From: JBEBGV01 sp040081265
GTDB lineage: Bacteria > Acidobacteriota > Vicinamibacteria > Vicinamibacterales > UBA2999
DNA length: 34,326 nucleotides
Reading direction: 5' to 3'
Assembly: GCA_040081265.1 (NCBI GenBank)
Contig: JBEBGV010000051.1
Location: 1-34,326, forward strand
Shown here: piece by piece, positions 1 to 8,639 of the stretch
Numbering within the stretch: position 1 is the stretch's first letter
How the letters are laid out: every line of letters starts with the position of its first letter
Made by a program: the position numbers and the translations under genes
The notes under the pieces: generated by a model
Seen by the model: only the letters and a program-made list of their open reading frames with translations
Told to the model about the DNA's origin: nothing
Databases searched by the model: none

Positions 1-1
1 C

Positions 2-91
2 GGCGACACCGTGCGTGTCCGGATTGACCGCGCCGGCCCGCACGGCCTGCGGGGCCAGATGGCGACCGAAGGGATGGGGACATCATGCTGA
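2..91 (+). CDS. miaB: 3' end of probable MiaB tRNA methylthiotransferase (TRAM domain), partial
   Basis: Reading frame 2 is open from the window edge to a TGA at 89-91 and encodes about 29 residues. They include GDTVRVRIDRAGPHGLRGQM, which resembles the last beta-strands of a TRAM RNA-binding domain as found at the C terminus of MiaB/RimO radical-SAM methylthiotransferases. MiaB adds the 2-methylthio group to i6A37 of tRNAs. The stop overlaps the start of the next gene by 7 bp, which indicates translational coupling. A miaB followed by a DUF151 bifunctional nuclease is a familiar arrangement in several phyla and supports the call. The radical-SAM core is outside the window, so RimO or another TRAM protein is not excluded. 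Confidence 0.5.
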   Translation, partial: GDTVRVRIDRAGPHGLRGQMATEGMGTSC

Positions 92-570
92 TCGAAGTCG
101 TTATCAAAGGCCTGACCCTCGATCCGATCACCAACAGCCCGATCGTCATCCTGAAGGACACCGGCAGCGAGCGCGTGCTGCCGATCTGGATCAACCCCTT
201 CGAGGCGAGCGCCATCTCGATGCAGATCGAGAACGTCACGCCCCCGCGCCCGATGACCCACGACCTGCTGCGCACGGTCATCGCCGATCTCGAGGGCACG
301 GTCACCCGCATCGTCATCTGCGACCTGCGCGAGAACCTCTTCTACGCGACCATCCACCTCACCGTGCGCGGTCGGAGCGTCGCCCTCGACGCCCGTCCCA
401 GCGATGCGATCGCCCTGGCCCTGCGCGCGGCCGCTCCCATCCTGGTCGAGGAAGCGGTGCTCGACAGCGCCAAGACCACCGATCTCTCATCTGAACGGGC
501 CGACACGGACCGCCTGCAGCACTGGCTGGAAAGCCTCGATCCCGACGAGCTGGGCAAGTACAAGATGTAG
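85..570 (+). CDS. Bifunctional nuclease family protein (DUF151/BFN domain)
   Basis: This 161-residue protein matches the BFN/DUF151 family end to end. It starts MLIEVVIKGLTLDP, carries LPIWINPFEASAI around residues 31-43, and has the conserved SVALDARPSDAIALALR block at about residues 95-112. The first 130 residues are the compact BFN fold and the last 30 are a short acidic/charged tail. Plant and bacterial BFN proteins have been reported to have DNase and RNase activity, but the bacterial cellular role is unclear. The ATG at 85 overlaps the end of the upstream miaB-like gene. The TAG stop is followed directly by a 20-bp perfect palindrome, so this gene probably ends its transcription unit before the parA promoter. 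Confidence 0.9.
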   Translation: MLIEVVIKGLTLDPITNSPIVILKDTGSERVLPIWINPFEASAISMQIENVTPPRPMTHDLLRTVIADLEGTVTRIVICDLRENLFYATIHLTVRGRSVALDARPSDAIALALRAAAPILVEEAVLDSAKTTDLSSERADTDRLQHWLESLDPDELGKYKM

Positions 571-590
571 CATGTCGGCCGGCCGACATG
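571..590. repeat. 20-bp perfect palindrome, candidate parS-like site (copy 1)
   Basis: CATGTCGGCC is followed immediately by its own reverse complement GGCCGACATG. The site lies directly after the upstream stop codon and 45 bp before the parA -35 box. The same inverted repeat recurs at 1972-1989 inside parB, differing within the 18-bp core only at position 580 versus 1980. An extra half-site GGCCGACA lies at 595-602 and another at 498-505. The 16-bp core keeps the outer TGT...ACA of the canonical parS palindrome but has a different centre. It could also act as a hairpin terminator or a ParA/ParB operator. Function is inferred. Confidence 0.6.
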
Positions 591-635
591 GCCCGGCCGA
601 CACGCCCAGCTCAACCTGTCGCCCGCCTCGGGCGG

Positions 636-665
636 TTGACACATCCTTCCACCCGTTCCTAGAAT
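636..665 (+). promoter_or_regulatory. Sigma70-type promoter for parAB
   Basis: A perfect -35 TTGACA (636-641) and a strong -10 TAGAAT (660-665) are separated by 18 bp. Transcription would start near 672, giving a leader of about 30 nt before the ATG at 703. This rules out the in-frame ATG at 664, which overlaps the -10 box. Confidence 0.8.
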
Positions 666-702
666 GGCACCACCCTCGGACGACTCCTCGGTCCCCCAAC
701 AC

Positions 703-1450
<748 letters not shown>

Positions 1451-1473
<23 letters not shown>

Positions 1474-2275
1474 TACGCTCCGAATGCGCCACGATGAACA
1501 CTACGTGGACGCGCTGGTCCATTCCGGCGGCGCCCCCGTCGGCCGGATGGTGCCGATTGAACTGCTCGATCCGAACCCCAATCAGCCGCGACAGGTCATG
1601 GGCGACCTGTCCGAGTTGATGGCGTCGGTGGCGGACAAGGGCATCCTTGAACCGATTCTGGTCCGCCAGGTCGATAGCCGCTACCAGATCGTAGCCGGCG
1701 AGCGCCGCTACCACGCCGCCGTCCAGGTCGGACTTCGCGAGGTCCCGGTCATCGTCAAGGAACTCGACGACAACGAGGTCCTCGAACTCGCGCTGATCGA
1801 GAACATTCAGCGCAAGGACCTGACCGCCTTTGAAGAATCAGAGGCCCTGCACCAGCTGGCCGTGCGCTGCGGATACACCCACGAGGACATGGCGAGGAAG
1901 CTGGGGAAGTCGCGCACCTCGATCACGGAATCCCTGTCGCTGAACGCGATGCCGGATGAGGTGCGGAACCTATGTCGGCTGGCCGACATTACCTCCAAGT
2001 CGACCCTGCTGCAGATCGTCCGGCAGTCCGATCCCCAGAAGATGCTGGCCCTGGTTGAGAAGCTCGCGGCCTCGGGCTCGGGCGGCGCCACCCGTGAACT
2101 GGTGCGTCGCGAGACCGCCAAGCCCGCCCCCGGCAAACCCAGGAACTACATCTTCGCCTTCAGGCCGCCAACCAAGAATTTCAACCTCCGCATGAGTTTC
2201 CGCAAAGGCAACGTGCCGAAGACGGAGATCATCGAAGCGCTCGAGCAGATCCTCAAGGAACTTCGCAAGCGATAA
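1451..2275 (+). CDS. parB: ParB/Spo0J-type DNA partition protein with divergent HTH
   Basis: This 274-residue protein has the ParB N-terminal CTPase fold. Box I is NPNQPRQ and box II is VAGERRYHAA (the usual motif is GERRxRA). An ALIENIQRKDLTAFEESEAL segment follows, then the HTH (YTHEDMARKLGKSRTSITESL). The C-terminal region, ending NLRMSFRKGNVPKTEIIEALEQILKELRKR, does not look like the standard ParB dimerisation domain. The GTG at 1451, preceded by AGAGG with about 9 nt spacing, gives the usual SKRGL start. TTG at 1445 is an alternative. The HTH recognition helix differs from typical ParB (RSHVANL-like), and the GHARALL-like segment that normally follows is replaced. This fits a non-canonical binding site, and the gene itself contains one copy of the candidate palindrome. 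Confidence 0.88.
1972..1989. repeat. Second copy of the ATGTCGGC-N2-GCCGACAT inverted repeat, inside parB
   Basis: The 18-bp sequence ATGTCGGCTGGCCGACAT has 8-bp perfect inverted arms around a 2-bp centre. It matches positions 572-589 at 17 of 18 bases, exactly 1400 bp away. It lies in coding sequence (residues NLCRLADI of ParB). No other full copy was found on reading the window, only scattered half-sites. Placement upstream of and within parAB is the usual arrangement for parS-type centromere sites. Confidence 0.6.
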
Positions 2276-2365
2276 CCAACCCCGGCAGCCCAGAGGGGGG
2301 AAGCCGGGAGTCCCGCTGCAGAGCGCCGCGCTCCAGGCGCCAGCCGCAGCCTGCCCACCTGTCTT

Positions 2366-2393
2366 AGTTAACATAACGTGTATTATGCGACCC
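2366..2393. other. dif: dif-like XerC/XerD recombination site
   Basis: This 28-bp site has an 11-bp left arm AGTTAACATAA, a 6-bp centre CGTGTA and an 11-bp right arm TTATGCGACCC. Against the E. coli dif site in reverse-complement orientation, the XerD arm (ATTTAACATAA) matches at 10 of 11 bases. The XerC arm (TTATGCGCACC) matches at 9 of 11. Arm lengths and the 6-bp spacer are exactly those of dif. It lies in the intergenic gap 90 bp downstream of parB. It could be the chromosomal dif at the replication terminus, or a dif-like site of a second replicon or integrated element. Confidence 0.85.
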
Positions 2394-2394
2394 T

Positions 2395-2423
2395 CCACAA
2401 AGGCCCAATGAAAGGGCCTGTGG
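2395..2423. terminator. Hairpin between convergent parB and GH57 gene
   Basis: CCACA and GGCCC (2395-2406, with a 2-nt AA bulge) pair with GGGCC and TGTGG (2414-2423) around a 7-nt loop, giving about 10 bp of stem. It starts 1 bp after the dif-like site, between two convergent genes. There is no clear U-tract on either strand, so it is a weak bidirectional terminator candidate. It could instead be structure associated with dif. Confidence 0.4.
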
Positions 2424-2453
2424 AAAACCTGTGCGCGATGTTTCGGGGGCTTT

Positions 2454-4613
2454 TTAGACGGTCCAGCTGCCCGCCGACCGGCGCTGTTCGAGGAACAGCT
2501 CAATCGGTCGGTGCCGCGGATGATGCTCGAGTTCCACGTCGCCACGCGTCAGCGCCACGACGAAGGCGACCGTCTGGCCGGCCAGCGCCTGGCGCGGGAT
2601 CCGGACCTCGACAATCTGGCCGGCAACTGCCGCCAGCCCTGGACACGCTGTCGGCTCCCAGCGCCCCGCGGCCGTTCGCAGCATCAGGGTCACGTCGGAG
2701 GGGCCCGGACCGAGGACCACTCGGTACCCGGCAGGCGCCAGGAACGTTACGATCACTGACACCCCGCGAGGACCCAGGTCCGCCGCCGGCACCGAGGTGT
2801 CGACCCGCAGATACAGGGCATCCTGGTCGCTCCCGAATGCCAGGTGCGTAATGGACGGATCCCGCTCGGCAACCTGATGCATCGCCCCGGAGGCTACCTC
2901 CGCCTCGAACGACCCGGCCCCCAGCCACTCGAAGTAGCTCGAGACCTGGCCGTCCAGCACCGGTGAAATCGGCGCGCCGGGCGCCTCGATTGAGACGACA
3001 ACCTGACGGGTGGTGATGTTGCTCCGGAACAGTTCTTCCGGGACGGGCAGGCCGAGCGTGCCGTACACGTTCCGGACATGGCGCCTGAAGAGGTCGTCGA
3101 ACTGCGGATCGTGCTCGGAGGAATGGTCGTCGCCATACCACCAGAACCAGTCCGACCCCTCCGCGATGAGCAGTTCCTCGTAGGCGCGTTCCCGGACCTC
3201 ATCGGACACCACGGCGGACTCGAGCGCCGCTCGTGCCTCACCCAGTTGACTCCACGCGCGATGGTCGTCAGGGTGACCAATCCAGATATAGAAGTCCCCG
3301 TTGATCCAGGACCCGGGAAAGATCGACGGAAGCGACGCCGCTGGCGTCGCACACGCCTCCTGCATGGTCACGGTGGTCAGCTCGGGGTGGCTGTCAAGCA
3401 GCCCATACAGCGCCCGGAGAAATGGCCGCCCCTGATCGGCGTAGTACTCCCACGCGTTTTCCCCGTCGAGGACGACGAAGATGGTGGCGTCCTGGCCGGC
3501 CCGATCTCGATACCGTCGCCCGGCCTGCACCAGCCGGCGGACGAAGTCCTGCGCCGCCACCTCGGGCGACCAGCTCGAATAGACGAACCCGATCAGGTCC
3601 GACAGCGCGTGATCGCGGAACCCGCACGAGACACCGCGGGACCCGGGCGTGGCTCCGCCGACGCGGTAGGCGGTGTAGAGCATCTCGGGCTCGAGGACGC
3701 CACCGTCGGCATCACGGGTAACGCCTCGGCCGAGTGACCGCGCGAGAATCTCCTCGTCGGTGGCCATCCACGAGAACCCGGCGGCTTCGACAAACGGGAT
3801 CATCGCGTCGGACACGGATCCTTCCGAGGGCCACAGGCCGACCGGTGCGGCACCAAAGAGTCGCGCATGCAGCGCGACCGCCCGATCCAGCTGCGCCCGC
3901 GCATCCTCAGGATGCCGGAACGGCGCCCGCGGCTTTCGTGAATCGGGATGTGTGCGCAGGTAGACATCCGTGTCGCACAGCAGCGGCAGGATGGGATGGT
4001 AGAAGGGCGAGGTGGCGATCTCAATCTGGCCGCGGGCTCGAGCGTCGCGATACTCCGGCACCACCTTCCGCAGGATTTCCAGCTCGATCTCACGCAGCGT
4101 CTTCTTGTCGTCCTCCGAATAGCCGCGGCCCTTGGCGACCAGGGCGCGCACCCGTGGGTCGGAATCTCGATACTGCTGGTCCACCCAGGCCAGCTTGTGC
4201 CACACCTGCAGGTCGCGCATGTCGTCGACCGAGAAGGCCTTCAGCCCGGTCTCGCGCCGCGACAGCAGTTCGGCGTATCGCGGGTACGGGGCGATCATGG
4301 TGGGCCGATGCGCGTGAAAGAACTGTTCCAGGCAGAACGCCCGGTCATCGCCTGAGAGGCTGTCGGCGTCACGGAGGCCAAGCTCGAGATGGCGATCTCG
4401 GGCTTCGTCTCGGGCAAATGCCTCAAGCTGAACCAGAAGTGATGGGACCAGATTGAAGGTCGCCCGCACCCCGGGAAACTCCCGGAGGATCGAGACCATG
4501 CCCCAGTAGTCCTTCAAGCCGTGCAGCCGGACCCACGGGAGGATGTGCTCGCCAGTGGCCAAATCCTGGTAGAACGGCTGATGCATGTGCCAGAGGATGG
4601 CGACGCGCGTCAT
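2454..4613 (-). CDS. Glycoside hydrolase family 57 protein
   Basis: This 719-residue cytoplasmic protein is a GH57 retaining alpha-glycosidase (alpha-amylase/amylopullulanase-like group). GH57 motifs are visible in order. Conserved region 1 is HMHQPF at residues 9-14. GLWPSEGSVSD carries the predicted nucleophile Glu264. WMATDEEIL follows it. VVLDGENAWEYY carries the predicted acid/base Asp383. The last ~180 residues form a separate beta-rich C-terminal domain (DGQVSSYFEWLGAGSFE onward), like those appended to bacterial GH57 enzymes. No signal peptide is seen, which suggests intracellular alpha-glucan (glycogen/maltodextrin) turnover. The ATG at 4613 (MTRVAILWHMHQ) is preferred over an upstream in-frame start because it gives the family's normal N terminus. 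It is divergent from the LptFG gene, 48 bp apart. Substrate specificity cannot be read from sequence. Confidence 0.92.
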   Translation of the reverse strand: MTRVAILWHMHQPFYQDLATGEHILPWVRLHGLKDYWGMVSILREFPGVRATFNLVPSLLVQLEAFARDEARDRHLELGLRDADSLSGDDRAFCLEQFFHAHRPTMIAPYPRYAELLSRRETGLKAFSVDDMRDLQVWHKLAWVDQQYRDSDPRVRALVAKGRGYSEDDKKTLREIELEILRKVVPEYRDARARGQIEIATSPFYHPILPLLCDTDVYLRTHPDSRKPRAPFRHPEDARAQLDRAVALHARLFGAAPVGLWPSEGSVSDAMIPFVEAAGFSWMATDEEILARSLGRGVTRDADGGVLEPEMLYTAYRVGGATPGSRGVSCGFRDHALSDLIGFVYSSWSPEVAAQDFVRRLVQAGRRYRDRAGQDATIFVVLDGENAWEYYADQGRPFLRALYGLLDSHPELTTVTMQEACATPAASLPSIFPGSWINGDFYIWIGHPDDHRAWSQLGEARAALESAVVSDEVRERAYEELLIAEGSDWFWWYGDDHSSEHDPQFDDLFRRHVRNVYGTLGLPVPEELFRSNITTRQVVVSIEAPGAPISPVLDGQVSSYFEWLGAGSFEAEVASGAMHQVAERDPSITHLAFGSDQDALYLRVDTSVPAADLGPRGVSVIVTFLAPAGYRVVLGPGPSDVTLMLRTAAGRWEPTACPGLAAVAGQIVEVRIPRQALAGQTVAFVVALTRGDVELEHHPRHRPIELFLEQRRSAGSWTV

Positions 4614-4661
4614 AATGACCGGACCGGGCAAGGCCGAGAGTCCAGGAGGCCCCACTTCGCC

Positions 4662-6941
4662 ATGCGGATCATCGACCGATACATTGTCCGGGAAGTCTTC
4701 CTCCCCTTCCTGATTTTCCTCAGCATTTTCACGTTTATCTTAGTCATTCCGTTCCTGATCCAGTACGCCGAAGACTTCATCGCCAAGGGCGTCCCGGTGA
4801 TGGTGGTCTTTCGCGTGATGGCCACTCTCCTCCCCCAGGCCTTCGCGCTCGCCATTCCGGCGGCCCTGCTGGTCGGTCTGCTGGTCGCGTTCGGGCGTCT
4901 CTCGAGCGATCGTGAGTTTGTGGCCCTGCAGGCGTGTGGTGTGGGTCTGGCCCGCCTGCTGCGCCCCGTCGGCGTCGTCTGTCTGGCCGGCTGGGCGGCG
5001 ACCTCGTATGTGATGCTCGTCGCGCTCCCCGACGCCAACCAGACCTTCCGCGAGATCACCTTTGCAATCGTCGCCTCGCGAGCCGAAGGTGAGATCAAGC
5101 CGCGCGTCTTCTTTGATAGCTTCCCCAACCTCGTCATTTACGCACGGGAAGTCCCCACGGCGGGCGGCTGGAACGACGTGTTCATCTCGGACAATCGGCC
5201 GGGACAGACGCCGGCGGTCTACCTGGCGGCCCGTGGGCGTGTGGCGCTCGACCGCGACACGCGCACCGTGCAGCTTGTGCTCGAGGACGGCACGCGTCAC
5301 TCCACAGACGGCGGCAACAAGTACGAGGTCGCCCAGTTTTCCAAGGCTGTGGTCAGCATCGATCCCGAGGCGGTGTTCCCCCGCAAGGGTCCGCAGAAGG
5401 AAGAGAACGAGATGACCGTCGCCGAGTTGCGCCGTCGGGCAGCCGAACTCGAGGGTGCCGGCACCTCGTCGCACAACCAGATCATGGCCATCCACAGGAA
5501 GTTCGCATTTCCAGTGGCGTGCCTGGTGTTCGGGCTGATCGGTCTTGCGCTGGGGGCCACCAACCGGCGCGAGGGAAAGCTCGGCAGCTTCGTCTTCGGG
5601 TTGGGCGTCATCTTCATCTACTACGTTCCGCTGTACCTCGGCCCGGCTCTCGCCAAAGGCAAGCTGCTCTCACCCTGGGCGGCAATCTGGCTGCCCAACA
5701 TCCTGCTCGGCCTGATGGGGTGCCTGATGCTGGTGTGGAGATCGCGCGCGGCGGACCAGCCGATCATGTGGCGCCTCACCGGACTGATCGATCGCTACCG
5801 ACGTCAGTCGTCGCCGCGCACCGAGCGCCCGCGAGCGCCACAAGTCAGCTCGGCGATGGCCCGGATTCTCGATCGATATGTCGGTGCACTGTACGCGCGG
5901 ATCTTCGTCCTCGCGGCTGCCGGGCTGGCCGGGATGTTCTACGTGTCGACCTTCCTCGATCTCTCGGACAAGGTCTTCAAGGCGCAGGCCAGCTGGCAGA
6001 TGCTGGCCGCGTACCTGTGGTTCATCACGCCGCAGTACCTCTACTACGTTCTGCCCATGGCGGTGCTGCTGGCCGCACTGGTGACCATCGGCCTGCTGAC
6101 CAAGAACAGCGAACTGGTGGTGATGAAGGCCTGCGGCATCAGCCTCTACAGGGTGGCGCTGCCGATGCTCGTCGGCGCCATCATTGCCGGCGGAGCGCTC
6201 TTCGTGCTGGACCAGAGCATCCTCGGCGTCTCCAATCGCCGCGCCGAGGCGATTCGCCACGTCATGCGCGGAGGCACACCCGAGACCTTCGATGTGCTCA
6301 ATCGCCAGTGGCTCACCTCGCCGTCAGGCGACGTCTACCACTTCAGCGTCTTCGACGCGAGAACGCAGCAGTTGCTGGGTCTCGAGGTCTTCGAGTTCAG
6401 CGGATCACGGCGAATCTCCCGCCGCAAGTTTGCCGATCGCGCCACCTTCGCCGCGACCACGGGAACCTGGCAGGTCAACCGGGGATGGGTGCGCGATTTC
6501 GATCAGGCGGGCCAGGCAGCTGGCTACCAGACGGTGGAGCAAGGTTCGTTCACCCTCGCTCCTGTCTCCTACTTCGCCACCCAGCAGCCTGATCCCAAGT
6601 TCATGAGCTACGGACAGCTCCGGGCGTACATCGACGAACTGCGCGCCAGCGGCTTCGACGTCAGCGAACAGCGCGTCGCACTCGAGCGCAAGCTGTCGTT
6701 CCCGTTCGTGACGATCATCATGACCCTGATTGCCGTGCCGTTTGCCGTGACCACCGGGCGCGGCGGGGCCATGTTCGGCATCGCCGTCGGCATCGGGCTG
6801 GCCATTTCGTACTGGACCGCGATCAGCGTGTTTGCGGCGCTCGGTTCCGGCGGAGTCGTGACACCGCTGCTGGCCGCGTGGGCGCCAAATCTGATCTTCG
6901 GCAGTGGCGCCGCATACCTCCTGTTGACGGTACGAACCTAG
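4662..6941 (+). CDS. Fused LptF-LptG family LPS export permease
   Basis: This 759-residue protein contains two tandem YjgP/YjgQ (LptF/LptG) permease units in one uninterrupted frame. The first starts MRIIDRYIVREVF and runs to about residue 375: TM helices, a periplasmic beta-jellyroll near residues 135-270, then TM helices. The second starts near Met399 (MARILDRYVGALYARIF) with the same TM-jellyroll-TM plan. In E. coli LptF and LptG are separate proteins that pair in the LptB2FG ABC transporter. It extracts LPS from the inner membrane and feeds the LptC-A-D bridge. Here the linker is about 25 residues, rich in Arg/Pro. An AGGAGG 12 nt upstream supports the ATG at 4662. An internal ATG at 5856 could give separate LptG, but no stop separates the halves. 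Confidence 0.9.
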   Translation: MRIIDRYIVREVFLPFLIFLSIFTFILVIPFLIQYAEDFIAKGVPVMVVFRVMATLLPQAFALAIPAALLVGLLVAFGRLSSDREFVALQACGVGLARLLRPVGVVCLAGWAATSYVMLVALPDANQTFREITFAIVASRAEGEIKPRVFFDSFPNLVIYAREVPTAGGWNDVFISDNRPGQTPAVYLAARGRVALDRDTRTVQLVLEDGTRHSTDGGNKYEVAQFSKAVVSIDPEAVFPRKGPQKEENEMTVAELRRRAAELEGAGTSSHNQIMAIHRKFAFPVACLVFGLIGLALGATNRREGKLGSFVFGLGVIFIYYVPLYLGPALAKGKLLSPWAAIWLPNILLGLMGCLMLVWRSRAADQPIMWRLTGLIDRYRRQSSPRTERPRAPQVSSAMARILDRYVGALYARIFVLAAAGLAGMFYVSTFLDLSDKVFKAQASWQMLAAYLWFITPQYLYYVLPMAVLLAALVTIGLLTKNSELVVMKACGISLYRVALPMLVGAIIAGGALFVLDQSILGVSNRRAEAIRHVMRGGTPETFDVLNRQWLTSPSGDVYHFSVFDARTQQLLGLEVFEFSGSRRISRRKFADRATFAATTGTWQVNRGWVRDFDQAGQAAGYQTVEQGSFTLAPVSYFATQQPDPKFMSYGQLRAYIDELRASGFDVSEQRVALERKLSFPFVTIIMTLIAVPFAVTTGRGGAMFGIAVGIGLAISYWTAISVFAALGSGGVVTPLLAAWAPNLIFGSGAAYLLLTVRT

Positions 6942-6959
6942 CCCGGCCCTTCACGCATC

Positions 6960-8639
6960 TCACTTCGCGATCGCGAGATTCCTCAACCAGACTCGCCCGC
7001 CGTTCCCCATCCGGGTGTGCTCATCGTCCACCACGAAGAGCAGTGAATCGATCGTCGCGAGTCGATCATCGAGCCTGGCCGACGCCACCGCTCGCATGTC
7101 GGTCAGCACCACCGAGAAGTCACGCGGTGTCTCGTCAAGATAGATCGACCGGCGCCAGCGATCGCCATCACCAGGTCCCGGGCTCCGCACCTGCACTGAC
7201 AGGCGCATGGGCCTGTCGGCCCTCGCGCTGAAACGAATCTGGCTCTCCCGCTGAACAGGCACGGGCAGGGCGATCACAGCGGCCGCGTATGGGTGGTCGG
7301 ACGCCTTTCCACCGAGCGCGTATCGGAAGAGCAGTTCCCGACCGTCGAGGGCACGGGTGATCGTGGTGGCGGCTTCAGAGGCGCCACTGCGCTCGATGCG
7401 GGTCGCGCCCAGCTGCTCGAGGCTGAAGGTCGTCGCGGGTGTCGGTCTCCCACTCGGCAGGACGCCGGTGCTCGCCGGCGCTGCGCCGACGTAGATCGGG
7501 TTGCTGATCATCCAGGGCACTCGCGGAGCGCCCCCGGGCGCGGCAAGGCTGACCTCGACGCGGTAGATCGCCGGATCTGCTGGCACGACCTCCTCGAGGA
7601 CCGTTCCCTGCACCGTACGTTCCGCCCGTCCGTCGCGGAACAGTGTCATCGTCGCGTCACCTGGCCCGGAGGTCGATGCACGCAGCGTGACTGGCCCGGT
7701 CGCCGCCAGTCGATCGCCCATGCGCGCACCCCTGTCGCCGCTCATTCCCGTGAACTCGAGCTGCCCCCTGACGGCGAGGCCGTCGATCGTCGAGTAGACA
7801 TGGCCGGCACGAAGAGCGTTCTCAACCGTGCGTGCGTCGCCGGCTGCGTCCCCCGAGAGGCTCACACCTTCCAAGGTAATCGACATCGCCGAGAACACCG
7901 CCGCGTACGACGGCAAGGGAATCGACGCGCGGCTGTCATAGGGCTCGCCGAGGCTTGTCAGCCCCACGCGCGCGTGAGCATCAGCAGCCGCCAGGGCGAC
8001 GACGGGCCGCGAGGTGGCCAGCTGGTCCCATCGGGAAATCACCGGATCGGGACGATCGAGCAGGCTCACCAGTGATTCGGCCGGGCGGAAAGGGTAGGTC
8101 AGGAGCGCGCGCACCAGGGACCACGCGCTCTCGTCGCGCCACTCGCTGTCGCCGTTCACCCACTCGACGGCATCGACCGGCACGTTCCAGTCACGCCAGG
8201 CCAGATTGGGGCGAGGAGAGCCCGGATGGGCAGCCACTGCCCAGCCACCGAGCCGGTGAATGTCGTCGACAACATCGCGCGCCTCTCCACCGAGTGGGTA
8301 CGGCGTCTCGGGCAGTCCCACCGCCACCACGTGCCCGTCATCGGTGCTGATCTCGACGGCATCGATATACAGGACCCCCGAGCGATACTCAGGAGGATCT
8401 GGGGCTCGCGTGCCGTCGCCATGGTCGGTCACGATGACGAAGGACAATCCGGCCCGGGCGGCCGCACGGGCAACGTCGTCCACCGTGCCGGTTCCGTCAG
8501 ACCGAAGGGTGTGCGCGTGGATCACGCCGCGCACCGGGCCGGATGAAGGCACGCTCACGACCCGCGCGCTCGGGGGCAGCAGGAAGTAGATCACTCCTGC
8601 TGCAATGACCAGGGGAACGATTCGACGCATCAGCTTCAC
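6960..8639 (-). CDS. PHP-domain metallohydrolase of the CehA/McbA type, membrane-anchored or exported
   Basis: This 559-residue protein starts with a hydrophobic signal/anchor (residues 8-24). A PHP domain follows, with metal-binding motifs GVIHAHTLRSDGTGT, FVIVTDHGDG, DAVEISTDDGHVVAVG and GGWAVAAHPGSPR in the first 170 residues. The order matches the CehA/McbA-like PHP phosphoesterases/hydrolases. The C-terminal ~250 residues are beta-rich and may be carbohydrate-binding-like. The GTG start at 8639 overlaps the xerD stop (GTGA), so the gene is coupled to xerD. The 3' end converges on lptFG with only 18 bp between the stops. A periplasmic phosphoesterase or related activity is likely, but the substrate is unknown. 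Confidence 0.75.
   Translation of the reverse strand: MKLMRRIVPLVIAAGVIYFLLPPSARVVSVPSSGPVRGVIHAHTLRSDGTGTVDDVARAAARAGLSFVIVTDHGDGTRAPDPPEYRSGVLYIDAVEISTDDGHVVAVGLPETPYPLGGEARDVVDDIHRLGGWAVAAHPGSPRPNLAWRDWNVPVDAVEWVNGDSEWRDESAWSLVRALLTYPFRPAESLVSLLDRPDPVISRWDQLATSRPVVALAAADAHARVGLTSLGEPYDSRASIPLPSYAAVFSAMSITLEGVSLSGDAAGDARTVENALRAGHVYSTIDGLAVRGQLEFTGMSGDRGARMGDRLAATGPVTLRASTSGPGDATMTLFRDGRAERTVQGTVLEEVVPADPAIYRVEVSLAAPGGAPRVPWMISNPIYVGAAPASTGVLPSGRPTPATTFSLEQLGATRIERSGASEAATTITRALDGRELLFRYALGGKASDHPYAAAVIALPVPVQRESQIRFSARADRPMRLSVQVRSPGPGDGDRWRRSIYLDETPRDFSVVLTDMRAVASARLDDRLATIDSLLFVVDDEHTRMGNGGRVWLRNLAIAK

Noticed and set aside
664..702. In-frame upstream start for parA (adds 13 residues)
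   Set aside because: Overlaps the -10 box TAGAAT at 660-665, so the codon would lie upstream of the transcription start. The family N terminus begins at 703.
2281..2308. Stem of CCCGGC and GCCGGG after parB as an intrinsic terminator
   Set aside because: Only 6 bp with a 16-nt loop and no U-tract; likely chance in GC-rich sequence.
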